DNA of 64,000 bases, from contig JABANN010000028.1 in NCBI GenBank assembly GCA_013115125.1, positions 56,119-120,118 of the forward strand. Reading direction: 5' to 3'. Of this stretch, positions 25,233-35,347 are shown piece after piece. Every line of letters starts with the position of its first letter. Position 1 is the first letter of the stretch. The DNA is from Perkinsus olseni (lineage: Eukaryota; Perkinsozoa; Perkinsida). The notes beneath the pieces were generated by a model. The model saw nothing but the letters and a program-made list of their open reading frames with translations. It was not told where the DNA came from and searched no databases. The position numbers and the translations under genes were made by a program.

Positions 25233-27754
25233 ATGACACCTTCGCTGCCAAACTGCCTCACCGTGCTCAGTGTATTGGGGGCATACAGGGGTGTTTCTGC
25301 CTCCCCTCAGAATTCTACTGAGACTACCGCGTCAGCACTGCTCCGAGGTCTACAATCTAGCGGTGTTCTGAGCAATAAAGACAGGGTTGCGATAGAAGCT
25401 ACGCAGACTGGCGTCATCGTGCGGGTACCCCCGCGGGCTCGGGCTGAAGCAATGAAGCGGAAGAATCCCGACTATGAAGAGAGGCCTAGCAAGCGTCGAC
25501 CGACTAAGGCCGACACGACGGCAATGGATGAGGACCTGATGGCATTGGGCCAGCTTGCCGCGGTAGGTTTCCTCTCGAGCAACCAAGGCATTCGTATCCT
25601 TGCACTCTGCGTGTTATAGGCCGATAGCCGGAACGTAGAAAACGAAGACGAGGAAGATGCTAAAGGTAACAGCGAAGCATCGCCTTGGGGGCCAATGGTC
25701 GACGACTATGGTCTCAGACGCTGGCCAGAATCTCGGAGTATCTTGGAATGATGACGAAGATGCGTGGCTTGCCAAGAGGAAGGAGAAGATAGGAGGTATG
25801 ACAAAGCGTCTGTTTCTCGGTTCCCATCTCCTGTGCAGGGAAGGAAGTAGTGGTCCGCAAGGCCTTCGTCACGGATGAGAACACCAGTTTAATGAAAGCA
25901 CGTATGGATGCCATCAACTGGTACTGAACGACTCTGGTCGTCAGCGGCGACGGTAACCTCTCCGTAGGTTCCTCGGAGGATTGGCGGCTCTTGAGTTGCC
26001 AGCGGAGCTAAGTCCGCCTTTTGAGGACATCGCTCCTGTACTGAAGCTGCTGACGAGCGTCATTGCCAATTACCAAAAAGGTCGCCCCGGTCAGCTGAGC
26101 GCCTTGCCGAGCTCTGAGGGGGAAGTGACAACCGAGACTCATCGTGTCACGATGGTTGATGGTCGGCCGGCTTCAGGTTCTCGTGCGTCCTGTGGAGAGG
26201 AAGGCAGCGGTGCGATGGAGAACAGTGGGGGACCCAGTCGGGGATGTCGGTCGCGACGATGAGGCTACTGCAGCGATATGCAACTGGCGGAATGTCCTTG
26301 GCAGCCTCGCCGACTATGAAGAAGGAGCCAATCGGAAGACGTACATGCTAGCATTCCGAGAGATAGGGAGCAGCCTCCTACTGAGCCCGTTCAGGTTCTT
26401 CGCTGTTTTTGCATCACTCCAATCGGTTGGGAAGCAGTGTATGGTGGATGGTGTGACTCTGCTGAACCCCTCGCATGCCCTCTCCCTCATCCTCTGCTTT
26501 CTGGGAACGAGGTGATGACCGACGAGGTGTAGCCTCGGCCGGTTCGCCTATGGTCTCCGAATTCCAGGTACCACCGCGTTGACGTCGCGGTAGATGTTCT
26601 GGCTCGGCGGGTGACCTCGGTGGAGGTTATGTCCCTCGAGATGGACAACCTCGATATTCTCGTGGACGTTTTTACGAGCATTGATAGGATTCGACAGGAA
26701 CTTAGTCGGGTTTTTGAAGGTGATGCTGCGTCCATTGTCATCAGCTTCGACAGCTTCTATGATTTTCTTCTCCCTTCAGCTTCGACTGCAAACTCAGCGA
26801 GGCTGTTACGAGAGTCTAGAAGCCTACCGCGCTACCTCTCGGAGATGCTGGTGCCCTGGGACGAGGGCGAGCAGACTCCTCCTGCATTCGAGGCGCTCGT
26901 GGAGGAGTATAATCAGAGCCTCGCGGCTGATCCCGAGTTCGAGATGGCACCGACTGTCACGCTACACCTCTCCGAAGGCCTGTCGGTCCAGACGGCATCG
27001 CCCGAGCCGAGCAGCAGCGGTTTCATATCGTGGGATGATGACTCGACCCCTACGCGTAGTCAGCAGCCTAGTGTTGAGGAGAACGCGGAGTTGCTTCCCT
27101 GCTACCATTTGGAAACTAAATTGGAGGACCATATACGGCGGCACAACGATGTAGGCTTCAAAACGAGAGACATAACACCTGCTTGAGCGTATTCATTCGA
27201 TGTCTGAGACTGACAAATTTCCTGAGGCTTCATCCTTTCAGCTCATGAAGTCACTCACCCGGTTCGCGGGTTACTCTGATGTCATAGAGACCCACTTGTT
27301 CCGGGCGGCCTCTGCAAGGAAGGCTCTCGAACGCGCTTCTCAGGAGGCGGATGTCACAAAGCGCGCGGAAGCTGTGGCCAAGTACTATCTGTTGCAGGGA
27401 AGTTTTGATAGACCAGCATCTTCTTCAGAGTCTTTGACCTACTTTCTCGTTGTGGTGAGGGTTTGGCTGAGGTCCAGAAGGAGGTTGATGCATTCGAAGG
27501 AGAATGGGCATCGCTATCGGAAGGAGAAGAGGCAAGTTTAACGGGTTGAGCTCGTCTCAAGTGGCGTCTATGGATTCCTCCAGGTTGCGCCTAAAGTAAT
27601 GCGTGGAAGAGCGAAGTACTTGACTGACGTCGTTCGGACCAAGGCTGAGAAGTGCCGTGCTGCCGTAGCCGGAGTTCACGCCGACGGACTGCGAGCACTC
27701 GATGATATGCAAAGCTGTATTGCGCAGTCGAGTACGACACCTCCAGCTGCTTGA
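25233..27754 (+). CDS. Unknown nuclear-type protein, full-length copy
   Basis: Spliced gene of unknown family. An early exon carries a basic, nuclear-localisation-like stretch (KRKNPDYEERPSKRR, about 25453-25500) followed by DTTAMDEDLMALGQLAA. Next come a short acidic exon (NVENEDEEDAK), helical exons (LGGLAALELPAELSPPFEDI, about 25975-26035), a longer open exon at 26611-27186 rich in Leu, Glu and Ser, and a conserved segment LFRAASARKALERASQEADV (about 27298-27357). A final stretch is KAEKCRAAVAGVHADGLRAL, ending QSSTTPPAA and TGA. A conserved piece upstream, IQLPLNEAVLECPR at about 25138-25180, may belong to it as well. Exon joins near 27440-27590 are unresolved. No catalytic motif seen. 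A shortened copy lies at 33.2-34.2 kb. Confidence 0.5.
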
Positions 27755-28901
27755 TTCACGTTTCCAGTCTTAGTGTGGTGTTCGGGGATGCCTTCTTCCG
27801 GTTCCTCTGTACTGCGACCGGCTATTGGTGGTGTGGCGACTCATACGCGCAGGCTTTAGTATCATCTGTTACAGATGATCTGTATTCGTACTTGTTGTTA
27901 GGTAGTTTCGCAATGCTGAAACGTACGTTACGGTACGTATAAAATTCTGCTCTCCCTTGTCTGCGCCGATTTCATCAACCCCGGATTTTACTCAGCTCAC
28001 TGCGGCCCCAGACTCCGTCCTGAAGCTAGCGGCTGTGAATCAAGCAGCAAACGAAGTACGAAGTTGCCTCGCTGATCACAGTACCTGTGCATCGCTTGCC
28101 GCGTAGTGGATCTTTCTAGCTTGTCTAAATGCCGTACCCCTATGCCCAGTGTCGCATACCGTGCCATGTACTCCCTACTTCGTTATGTTCGTGTAGGATA
28201 ATCGCATCTGTTTATGGTCAACACAAGAAAAACCAGTTTAAGTGACCGACGGACGACCCAATAATCCCTCTTCTGGAGGGAGCTGCTATCACTGAGGTCG
28301 GTTATAGACCGTCTACCACATTGGAATATTGATATGCTTTCCAATGACAGATGAACAGGTGGCGATAAGTTCACCCATTAGTTGCCAGGGAGAAGCGCAT
28401 GGGGAAAATTAGTGCACCTCACATTTGCATTTATCTCACCTCGGCTGCACGTGAGTCTCCGTGTTTGGCGATCTGTCTTCGCTGGAGGAGAACAGCATGG
28501 TACGGGCGAAGACTGACTGAGGAGAACCCAACACTTGCGCTGGCCGTGAGACTTGAAAAATTGAAGTTGAGAAAGTTGAAAACTTGCTGAGGGATTCCTC
28601 GGGGTTTGGAGTTACAAAATCGACCTATGCCATGTTCTTTGAGGGAGTCCCTCAGAGCCTAGCTTGACGTGGACGCTCAATGGGCATGAGTCACGAAGGT
28701 TTGGTTGTTGGTACTGCTATGAAAAATATGCTCTTTGAGAGAGCATAACGAAGGCCATGGAGTGAGAGCATGGAAATGATGCATGACTTCGAATCGGCCG
28801 ATTGAGTACGGGTGAGTACCTTGTGGTAGAGATCAATTATGTCAGATCTTCAGAAATGATTCTGGCCATGAAGGGATATCACGATGTGAAGAAAACAGCC
28901 C
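27755..28901. other. Intergenic interval of unit 1
   Basis: No gene recognised. It separates a plus-strand gene from a minus-strand gene, so both 3' ends lie here. The part at 27.95-28.11 kb is a copy of helicase sequence (separate entry). The part at 28.27-28.50 kb matches 34.69-34.90 kb of unit 2. Confidence 0.6.
27955..28112 (+). repeat. Copied fragment of the DEAH-helicase gene (unit 1)
   Basis: This stretch matches about 22648-22800 inside the helicase gene at high identity. It shares for example TGCGGCCCCAGACTCCGTC and GTGAATCAAGCAGCAAA, with an internal gap relative to the source. It is on the same strand as the source, about 5.3 kb away, and is not part of any open gene here. Confidence 0.75.
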
Positions 28902-31143
28902 TTATAATCTGGTATGCATCATGAAATCGCTCACGGTCTCCATAACGCCGCGGGGGTTCTGATAGACAGGGGAGTGGCTTCCCCGATACACCTAAGACCA
29001 GCTCCTCACGCAGAAGACATACGAAGACATGTGGCTGCCTTCTTAGGAAGTGAGTGGCATAAATGTTCAAAAGCGAAAACTCACTTGGACGAATTCATAT
29101 CCGCCGTTATTGCTGCTCCTTCGCAGCCCAATAGCTCGCCCAGTACTATCCTGAATGGAACCGAGCATTCATCGAGCGCATCATCCTCGCCCCACTGAGC
29201 ACGAAGTACCGACATCGGTGCTGCTTATGCTAGTTTCTCCCTGTTATGGGCCTCTTTCTCACCTTGATCTCGACATCGGCGGCCTTGCGGAAATCTTCCT
29301 GACCTCTCCACGCCAAGCCAAGCATCCATTTTTTCAGACCAATGAAGTTGCAGATGTAGTCAACATCTCCAGCAAGGGTCAGCACCTGTCGTCGATGAGC
29401 CTCTGACTCCTCCTTCTCACAGCCGACTCACACGAATCCCGGACTCCAGTAAGCCCGGTAAGAGGAAGTCTGAGTTCACCAGAGCGAAGGGGACCAGCTG
29501 CTGGTAGACCTGTTGAGGACGGTTACGAGGCATGCCGGGCTAGGCAAAACTTCTCGGTATAGCTTTCCCACCGGATCACTGCTGATGATGAACTTCCCAG
29601 ATACTCTGAGGAAGGCCTTCACGAATCCTCGGTTTAGGTACGCTTCAATCTGCGTATAAGAAGTATAAGTATATCAGCCACATGTAGGGCCTGTCTCATT
29701 CTGAGCCTGGTACTGTAGGCTTCGGCGAACGTTGTTGAATCCTGTCCTACATTGGGAGGATCTTGCTCATTTAGGCACCCCTCTGGTAAGTGTTGATCAG
29801 GGTCCGAACACTTGGCGTTGAGCTTGTAACTGGAAAACACATCCTCCGTGGTAGTGACGGGTCTAGCAGAGGGAGCTTCGACCTACAAGTTCACGCCATT
29901 GTCGACCAGGGGCCTCAGAACAACCTCGTGACAGTAGTCATCTGCGTCTCTGCAGTATTTGACTGAGAGGAGCAAAGACTAGGCAGGATCTTCGTCATGT
30001 TAGACTACTCTCCTTGTTGCACTTGTCTATCATGCCCAAGCACGAAAGCATCTCCCGGTTCATCTTCTTATATCTGATTGACAAAGAAACGAGAGGTTGG
30101 CCAATGGCGCCGGGCATATTACGACACTTACTGATCCCTTGTGATAGCCGGCTCCGCGGTTCCGCTGTAGAAGGCCATCTCGGGGAACCAAGGCCACCTT
30201 GGATGGAACAGGCAGTGGGAGACGCATATTCGGATTTTGCGATCTCACTGCTTCCTAGCATTAATCTTGGCGTTGAAGAAAATGATACCTCGCAGATTTA
30301 TATGGGGACTTCCTCTCTTCACAGCGTGTGCGACCTGGGGGAGTAGAACTCCTGAGAAGTTCGCAACATCACGGCTGTAAGGGGTCGTACAGTCCACTCT
30401 CACCTGCATATGAGGCTCCAACAAGATAGAATGGTCCCTTGTACTTGGGGAACTCCTCAAAAAACTGTTCTAGAAAGCTGTATCTGCCGATGATCAAACG
30501 GAGTACAGCGGTATTCCCTGTAAGTCAGAACGAACATGTTCTGGACGGTCTCCGCGAATGTCTGCTCTGGTGGATCTCCAATGCTGTATCCAACCCCAAC
30601 GGGTTGGTCCAGCCAAATGCCATTGGCTCGGTTGGTCCACGAGTAACTGTACCCACAGGCCTGAACACAATGGAGCCGAAAACCTCACTCACGGGTTAGT
30701 AGCGGTAGCAGTGCCCTTCTTATTCGCCAAGCAAGGCCCGTTTAACCCGACCGCAGCAGCAACGCCGCTGCTTCCAGGGCCACCCTCGAGCCACAGAAAA
30801 ATAGGATCCATCTCTGGGTTACTTCTTGACTCGAAGAACCAGAAGAAGTACCTGCCAGCAGGTCGGGCGGTTTGAGCATGCGCTGCAGAGGAGCTCACTT
30901 CCTCTTGGGATTTTGCGGGTCAACAGCGTAGCGGCCGAAGGCTTGCTCAACATTGGGGTCACATAGACCTCCTTTGCCTTGATGAACAACCTGGAGTCTC
31001 CTCGAAGTTGTATTCCCGGCACCTACCCAACCACGAGAAAAATCTTCGGCTTTCTTCCGGAAACTACCTGTGGAGGAAAGGCGAGCAGTTGCAAGCTCCG
31101 AGAGGAACCTGCTGAAGTATAATATGATCGAGGGAAACAGCAT
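28902..31143 (-). CDS. S10 serine carboxypeptidase homologue, copy 1
   Basis: Minus-strand spliced gene of the alpha/beta-hydrolase S10 family, which acts in the secretory pathway or vacuole. It starts with a hydrophobic leader (MLFPSIILYF). A short intron joins this to the family N-terminal motif LCDPNVEQAFGRYAVD, followed by RYFFWFFESR, IFLWLEGGPGSSG and WLDQPVGVGYS. The nucleophile motif is VGASYAG (about 30410-30430), then LLPQVAHAVKRGSPHINLRG. The Asp motif is LAGDVDYICNF (about 29340-29375) and the His motif is RGSHSPVYQNPRGVMETV, ending MMHTRL and a stop. The Ser-Asp-His triad is present. Residues that normally bind the substrate carboxylate differ from the family: LWLNGG reads LWLEGG, the Glu before GP is Leu, and GESYAG reads GASYAG. 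A second copy lies at 35.3-37.6 kb. Confidence 0.85.
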
Positions 31144-31284
31144 TTCGCCCTGACAGAAGTCCTTGGTGGAAAGAGGGCCAACATGTCCGGAGTCGATACC
31201 GACATTCCCAACCTTCCTAGTTTCAATAGGCAAGGAATACCGCTTTATTGCGTCACATCCTACCGTGGAACATGGAGCGGGGAC

Positions 31285-31761
31285 AGGCAAAGGGGCCCGC
31301 TTCAGGCTCGGGATGAATTCTCTGGAATTCTGTGAGAGTCGTGACGATGCTTTTGACTCCCTTCACAGAAAGGAGTCGCGCAATATAAGCGTTTCAATGG
31401 TTATCCAAGCTGAAACCTTGATCTTATTTCTGACCGCGAGTTTATCAACTTTGGAAATGGTGCGCCGTGATGGCATAGTGGGGCGTGCTGTTGGTGTCCC
31501 TGCAACACGAAAAACCTCATAAGCGATCGGGGCCTGTCGGGAGACGCTTGCGGCAATGGTAGGATGAAGGTGCAGATTCGTACAGGAACTGAGAAGCACT
31601 TCCCTGTCGTACCCGAAGCTGACGAGATGCGAGCGTTTGTTGAGGTATATGATGCAGTCAAGCAGGATGTCGCAGCTAGTTGCTTCACGTCACCTTATCT
31701 CCTTGTCGTGCTCGCGGGCTCTCCTTTTCTGGGCCAGCTTCGACTCGACGAAACATCTTGA
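31285..31761 (+). other. Short coding-like frames upstream of zinc-finger gene a (family 'X', unit 1)
   Basis: Two open segments (ETLILFLTASLSTLEM then VGRAVGV at about 31410-31500, and KVQIRTGTEKHFPVVPEADE at about 31566-31625) correspond to segments in unit 2 at 37.84-38.05 and 38.5-38.64 kb. They more weakly resemble the frame upstream of zinc-finger gene b (ARRVVGVTLVRRPEG). I suspect exons of a small protein family linked to each zinc-finger gene. No function known, and exon structure unresolved. Confidence 0.3.
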
Positions 31762-31789
31762 TTCAGGGGTTGATCTTCGGTACTTCCTC

Positions 31790-32287
31790 ATGAGCGATTG
31801 GGGTGCTCACTCGAATTTCCGCATCCCCGATACCATCTCATCTCGGACTCCTCGATCGGCCCGTCATCAGCCGCCTGAGGGAGACAACAACAGCATCACC
31901 GGCCATGAGAGGTTCGTGTTGGCTATCAATAACATAGTACAAGTGCCGGATGTATGGCAATGTCACGTATGCGACACCCACATCCCGGGGTCCGACTACG
32001 AGGCTTGGGTGCATACGTATGATGACGATCATCGCCGCCGGAGGCCACCAAAGCCGAAGCGTGAGCACGTGTGGCTGCTGTCGATCTCCTCGAGCTCCGT
32101 CGCAGGTCCTGCTGATCTACCTCCCTGTCTTGATGTGCGGGATTACTCTGGCGCCATGCATTGCGACGTATGCCGAGTCCGTCTGACCAACTACGCCGCA
32201 CAAGAATCGCACCTCCGAGGGCGGCAGCATACTTACAGACTGGATGAACAGCGTCGGCGTGCCAGAAACAACAATGACCCCAATTGA
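31790..32287 (+). CDS. Two-zinc-finger protein a1
   Basis: Single-exon frame of about 165 residues. Finger 1 is WQCHVCDTHIPG... followed by HTYDDDH (a C-x2-C pair with downstream His). Finger 2 is MHCDVCRVRLTNYAAQESHL then RGRQH, a U1/matrin-like C-x2-C-x12-H-x5-H arrangement. The long His spacing is typical of fingers in RNA-binding and spliceosomal proteins, but no specific partner can be inferred. A basic stretch (RRRRPPKPKREH) sits between the fingers and the C-terminus is Arg/Asn-rich. The start is the first Met of the segment shared with copy a2. It is nearly identical to a2 (38673-39170); by eye I count five residue differences. A diverged relative (gene b) follows immediately. Confidence 0.72.
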   Translation: MSDWGAHSNFRIPDTISSRTPRSARHQPPEGDNNSITGHERFVLAINNIVQVPDVWQCHVCDTHIPGSDYEAWVHTYDDDHRRRRPPKPKREHVWLLSISSSSVAGPADLPPCLDVRDYSGAMHCDVCRVRLTNYAAQESHLRGRQHTYRLDEQRRRARNNNDPN

Positions 32288-32289
32288 TC

Positions 32290-32541
32290 TCATCAACGGC
32301 GAACTCGCTCTTCCGTATCAAATCCCGCACAGTCTGCTCTATTGGTACGGGCCTCTATGTTGGAGTGGACTCCGGCGAGGCGCGGCGTGTTGTTGGCGTA
32401 ACACTCGTGCGCAGGCCGGAAGGTCTGCATTTTATCCACGTACGCATTACCGGACCACCTCCGATGTTCAACACCTATGCAGAGTGTAAGGAAAGTTTCT
32501 TGCCTGTAGTGGTTGCGCTTGCCAACAAGCGGGAATAGTTT
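32290..32541 (+). other. Short coding-like frame upstream of zinc-finger gene b (family 'X', unit 1)
   Basis: An open stretch reads YVGVDSGEARRVVGVTLVRR, then FIHVRITGPPPMF and ends ANKRE with a stop. Its last two thirds are nearly identical to the unit 2 counterpart, but the upstream part is out of frame there. It is followed by a TCTGTACAG acceptor-like site just before the b gene. Function unknown. Confidence 0.3.
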
Positions 32542-32579
32542 TCTAGTACTGACCAGTCATCTGTACAGTGAGACCTGCA

Positions 32580-33184
32580 ATGTCCTTATCTTCCTGGGGC
32601 CGAGACTGCAGGTTCCACATTCCGTCAACCACCTCTAACAGCTCGGCTATTAATGAGGGAGCGGCACTAACCGGAGACGAGTTCCGCGCCGGCCCAGCCG
32701 TCAGCCCTCAAGATCAGTTCAACCTAGCGATTAATCATGTCCCAGTCTAAACGGCATGTGGTTCTGTAGCATATGCGATGTGACTATACTGGAAGGCAGG
32801 CTTGCTGCCCTCAATCATCTTGATACGGTCGAACATAAAAAGATGCGGAGCAGCTGGGGACCGGGAAGTGAGAATGATATGCTCGATTCGAGGTGCAGCT
32901 TCCGTAGCATTGGTTCCCACCGGTCTCTCAGTGTCGCTGTCTTGTCACGGCCACTCAACGCGCCGAGTACTACTACATCGAGAAGAGCGATTACTCTGGA
33001 TCTGTCCACTGCCGTCCATTGCCATTCCATTATGTCGCAAGAGGCCGGGAAGTGTTGGTACGTGATCTTTGCATGCACGGATCAGAGCCCATGTGAGAAG
33101 TCTTACTGGTTTGAAGAGAAGAGAGCTGAATGCCAAGTGTGCTGGAGAGGGAGGCCCTCGTTCCCTTCAATGAATCGGGTTTGA
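32580..33184 (+). pseudogene. Two-zinc-finger gene b1, degenerate copy
   Basis: Relative of gene a with the same plan: an N-terminal Ser-rich segment, AINHV..., finger 1 WFCSICDVTILEGRLAALNH, an intron, then YYYIEK-type residues and finger 2. Compared with copy b2 it has lost one base near 32742 (CATGTCCCAGTC against CATGTCCACAGTC), which breaks the frame before finger 1. It also has small length changes around the intron and an insertion of about 14 bases inside finger 2 near 33010-33035. The finger 2 cysteine pair is therefore disrupted. The first finger can still be read from an internal frame (32756 on), so a truncated product is not excluded, but the full protein of b2 cannot be made. 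Confidence 0.65.
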
Positions 33185-33239
33185 GCCTGACCTGCAATAT
33201 TGAAATGTATGTGAGTCGTTCCAGGGGAAGCTCCGCGAG

Positions 33240-34218
33240 TACCATTGGCTCCGATTCAATTGCCCTTGAATGAAGCCGTATTGGAGTGTCCCCGAGCGGA
33301 CATTCGTGCATCCCTGAAACTACGCAGTCTGTCGTGGTCGTGCGGGTACCTCCCCGGGCTCCGGCTGATGCATGCAAACGGAAGAATCCCGGCTATGGAG
33401 AGAGGCCTAGCAAGCGTCGACCGGCTGATGTGGACACAACGGCAATGGATGAGGATCTGATGGCGTTGGGCCAATTCGCCGCGGTCGGCTTCCTATCGCC
33501 CAACCACGGCGCTCGTACCATGACACTCGGCCTAGTGTTGAGGAGAACGCGGAGTTGCTATCGTGCTACGATTTGGGAGCCAAACTTGAGGGCCATATAC
33601 GGCGGCACAATGATGTAGGCTTGAAAGCGGGAGATTGAACACCTGCTTGAGCGTATGCATTCGATGTCTGAGACTCTCAAATTTCCTGAGGCTTCACCCT
33701 TTCAGCTCATAGAGTCTCTCACCCGGTTCGCCGGTTTCTCTGATGTCATAGAGACCCACTTGTTCCGTGCGGCCTCTGCGAGGTGGGCTCTCGAACGCGC
33801 TTCTCAAGAGGCGGATGTCACAAAGCGCGCGGAAGCTGTGGCCAAGTACTATCCACTTCAGGGAAGCTCGTATAGCTCAGCATCTTCTTCAGAGTCTTTG
33901 ACCTACTTTCTCGTTGTGGTGAGGGGTTGGCTGAGGTCCAGAAGGAGGTTGATTTATTCGAAGGAGAATGGACATCGCTATCGAAAGAAGACGAGGCAAG
34001 CTTAACGGGTTGAGCTCGTCTCAAGTGGCATCTATGGATTCCTCTAGGTTGCGCCTGAGGTAATGCGTGGAAGAGCGAAGTACTTGACTGACGTCGTTTG
34101 GACCAAGGCCGAGAAGTGCCGTGCTGCCGTAGCCGGAGTTCACGCCGACGGACTGCGAGCACTCGATGATATACAAAGCTGTATTGCGCAGTCGAGTACG
34201 ACACCTCCAGCTGCTTGA
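33240..34218 (+). pseudogene. Shortened copy of the unknown nuclear-type gene
   Basis: Corresponds to the two ends of the gene at 25.2-27.75 kb. The first part retains KRKNPGYGERPSKRR and DTTAMDEDLMALGQFAAVG. At about 33530 the sequence jumps to the equivalent of 27065 (SVEENAELL-type region), so about 1.45 kb with the central exons is absent. The rest (LFRAASARWALERASQEADV, KAEKCRAAVAGVHADGLRAL) is kept up to the same stop. A further gap of about 150-190 bases removes the STETTASALL-type segment near the start. An intron donor used in my reading of copy 1 (CAAGTTTAAC) reads CAAGCTTAAC here. Probably non-functional. Confidence 0.65.
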
Positions 34219-34554
34219 TTCACGTTTCCAGTCTTAGTGTGGTGTTCGGGGATGCCTTCTTCCGGTTCCTCTGTACTGCGACCGGCTATTGGTGGTGTGG
34301 CGACTCATACGCGCAGGCTTTAGTATCATCTGTATCCGCACTGCACTTGTTGTTAGGTAGCTTCGCAAGGCTGGAACGTACGTTAAGATGTGTTGAAAGA
34401 CCATCATGACAGAACTTCGGGAAAGCCCTTTTAGGCCACCTGTGGAGTTGGGGGCGATTTTTTCATCACACGGTCCCATAAGGTCCTAGGGACCTTATTC
34501 GCTTACTCGAATAAGGTTCTCAGTTTCAGAGATCGCTACACTGGTTTACTTTGT

Positions 34555-34690
34555 AGGTGAAACTACGGGCTTCGCAGATTTCGGCCTCGTCTCGTGAGGT
34601 TACTCTTTGAGGGCGCGCTACGCGTTCTCAGTCCAATATCATCACTTTCGGAATTGTTCAGCCTACTGCGTCACTAGAGTCTTCCACCAA
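34555..34690 (+). repeat. Copied fragment of the DEAH-helicase gene (unit 2)
   Basis: Matches about 22577-22705 of the helicase gene in the same orientation (shared ACTACGGGCTT..GC, CGCTACG..TTCTC.CAGTC and TCAGCCTA.TGCG). It covers a stretch mostly upstream of the part retained in unit 1, so the two fragments are complementary remains of one longer original copy. More diverged than the unit 1 fragment. Confidence 0.6.
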
Positions 34691-35171
34691 CCTGAGGTAG
34701 GCCGGCGATCATCATATTGGAATACTCCTATCCTTTCCACCGACAGTATGAACAGTTGGTGATAACTTATCACTGATGAGCACCTCTATTAGTTGCCAGA
34801 GAGTGGCTCACCGGGGGAATGGGTGCGGCACCTTACTACTATTTTTATCTAACTTCAGTTGCACATGAGTCTTCGTGTGTAGCGATCTGCCTTCTCTAAA
34901 AGACCATCATGGTACAGCCTGTACCATACAGGAGAGGAGTGACTGGCTGAGGAACTCAACACTTGTGCTTGTCCTGAGACTCAAGGTTAAGAACCAGCTG
35001 ACGGAGTTCACGGTGTGATGGGATTGGGACTTGCAAACTCGCACTACGTCAGGAACAACGCTCCATCCGACCGTTGACGTGTAGGTTGGTACCAAGATTG
35101 GAGTCCTGCGAACCTTGCTTAACGCGGATGCCCAATGGCGTGAAATGGCGAGAATTTGATTGCTGAGAGGT

Positions 35172-35290
35172 GGCATGGACAGACAATGTATTGAGAGATG
35201 AGTGAAAGCATGGACAGACAATGTATCGAGAGATGAGTGAAAGCATGGACAGACAATGTATCGAGAGATGAGTGAAAGCATGGACAGACA
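35172..35290 (+). repeat. 35-bp tandem repeat
   Basis: About 3.4 copies of a 35-bp unit beginning CATGGACAGACAATGTATCG and continuing AGAGATGAGTGAAAG. Copies are almost identical; one has TATTG instead of TATCG. It lies between the helicase fragment and the S10 gene of unit 2 and is absent from the equivalent part of unit 1. Confidence 0.9.
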
Positions 35291-35347
35291 AGGAGAAAAT
35301 AAGTATGGTCAAGAAAGAGCGTCACGATGTGGAGAACACATGCCTTA

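Larger units (their letters stand above)
25090..33184. repeat. Tandem segmental duplication, unit 1
   Basis: First of two head-to-tail units. From left to right it holds the last codons of the helicase, an unknown gene, a helicase fragment, a minus-strand S10 gene, and two zinc-finger genes with short upstream frames. Sequence from 25.09 kb to 33.18 kb is matched in the same order and orientation by 33.20-40.07 kb. It is about 1.2 kb longer than unit 2, mainly because unit 2 carries a deletion in the first gene. Confidence 0.85.
34219..35347. other. Intergenic interval of unit 2
   Basis: No gene recognised. Holds a helicase-derived fragment (34.55-34.69 kb), sequence matching 28.3-28.5 kb of unit 1, and a 35-bp tandem repeat (separate entries). 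Converging 3' ends of the flanking genes lie here. Confidence 0.6.

Noticed and set aside
31926-32330. Minus-strand frames over the zinc-finger a genes (also 38809-39084)
   Set aside because: They are shadows of the plus-strand zinc-finger frame, which carries the recognisable cysteine and histidine pairs.
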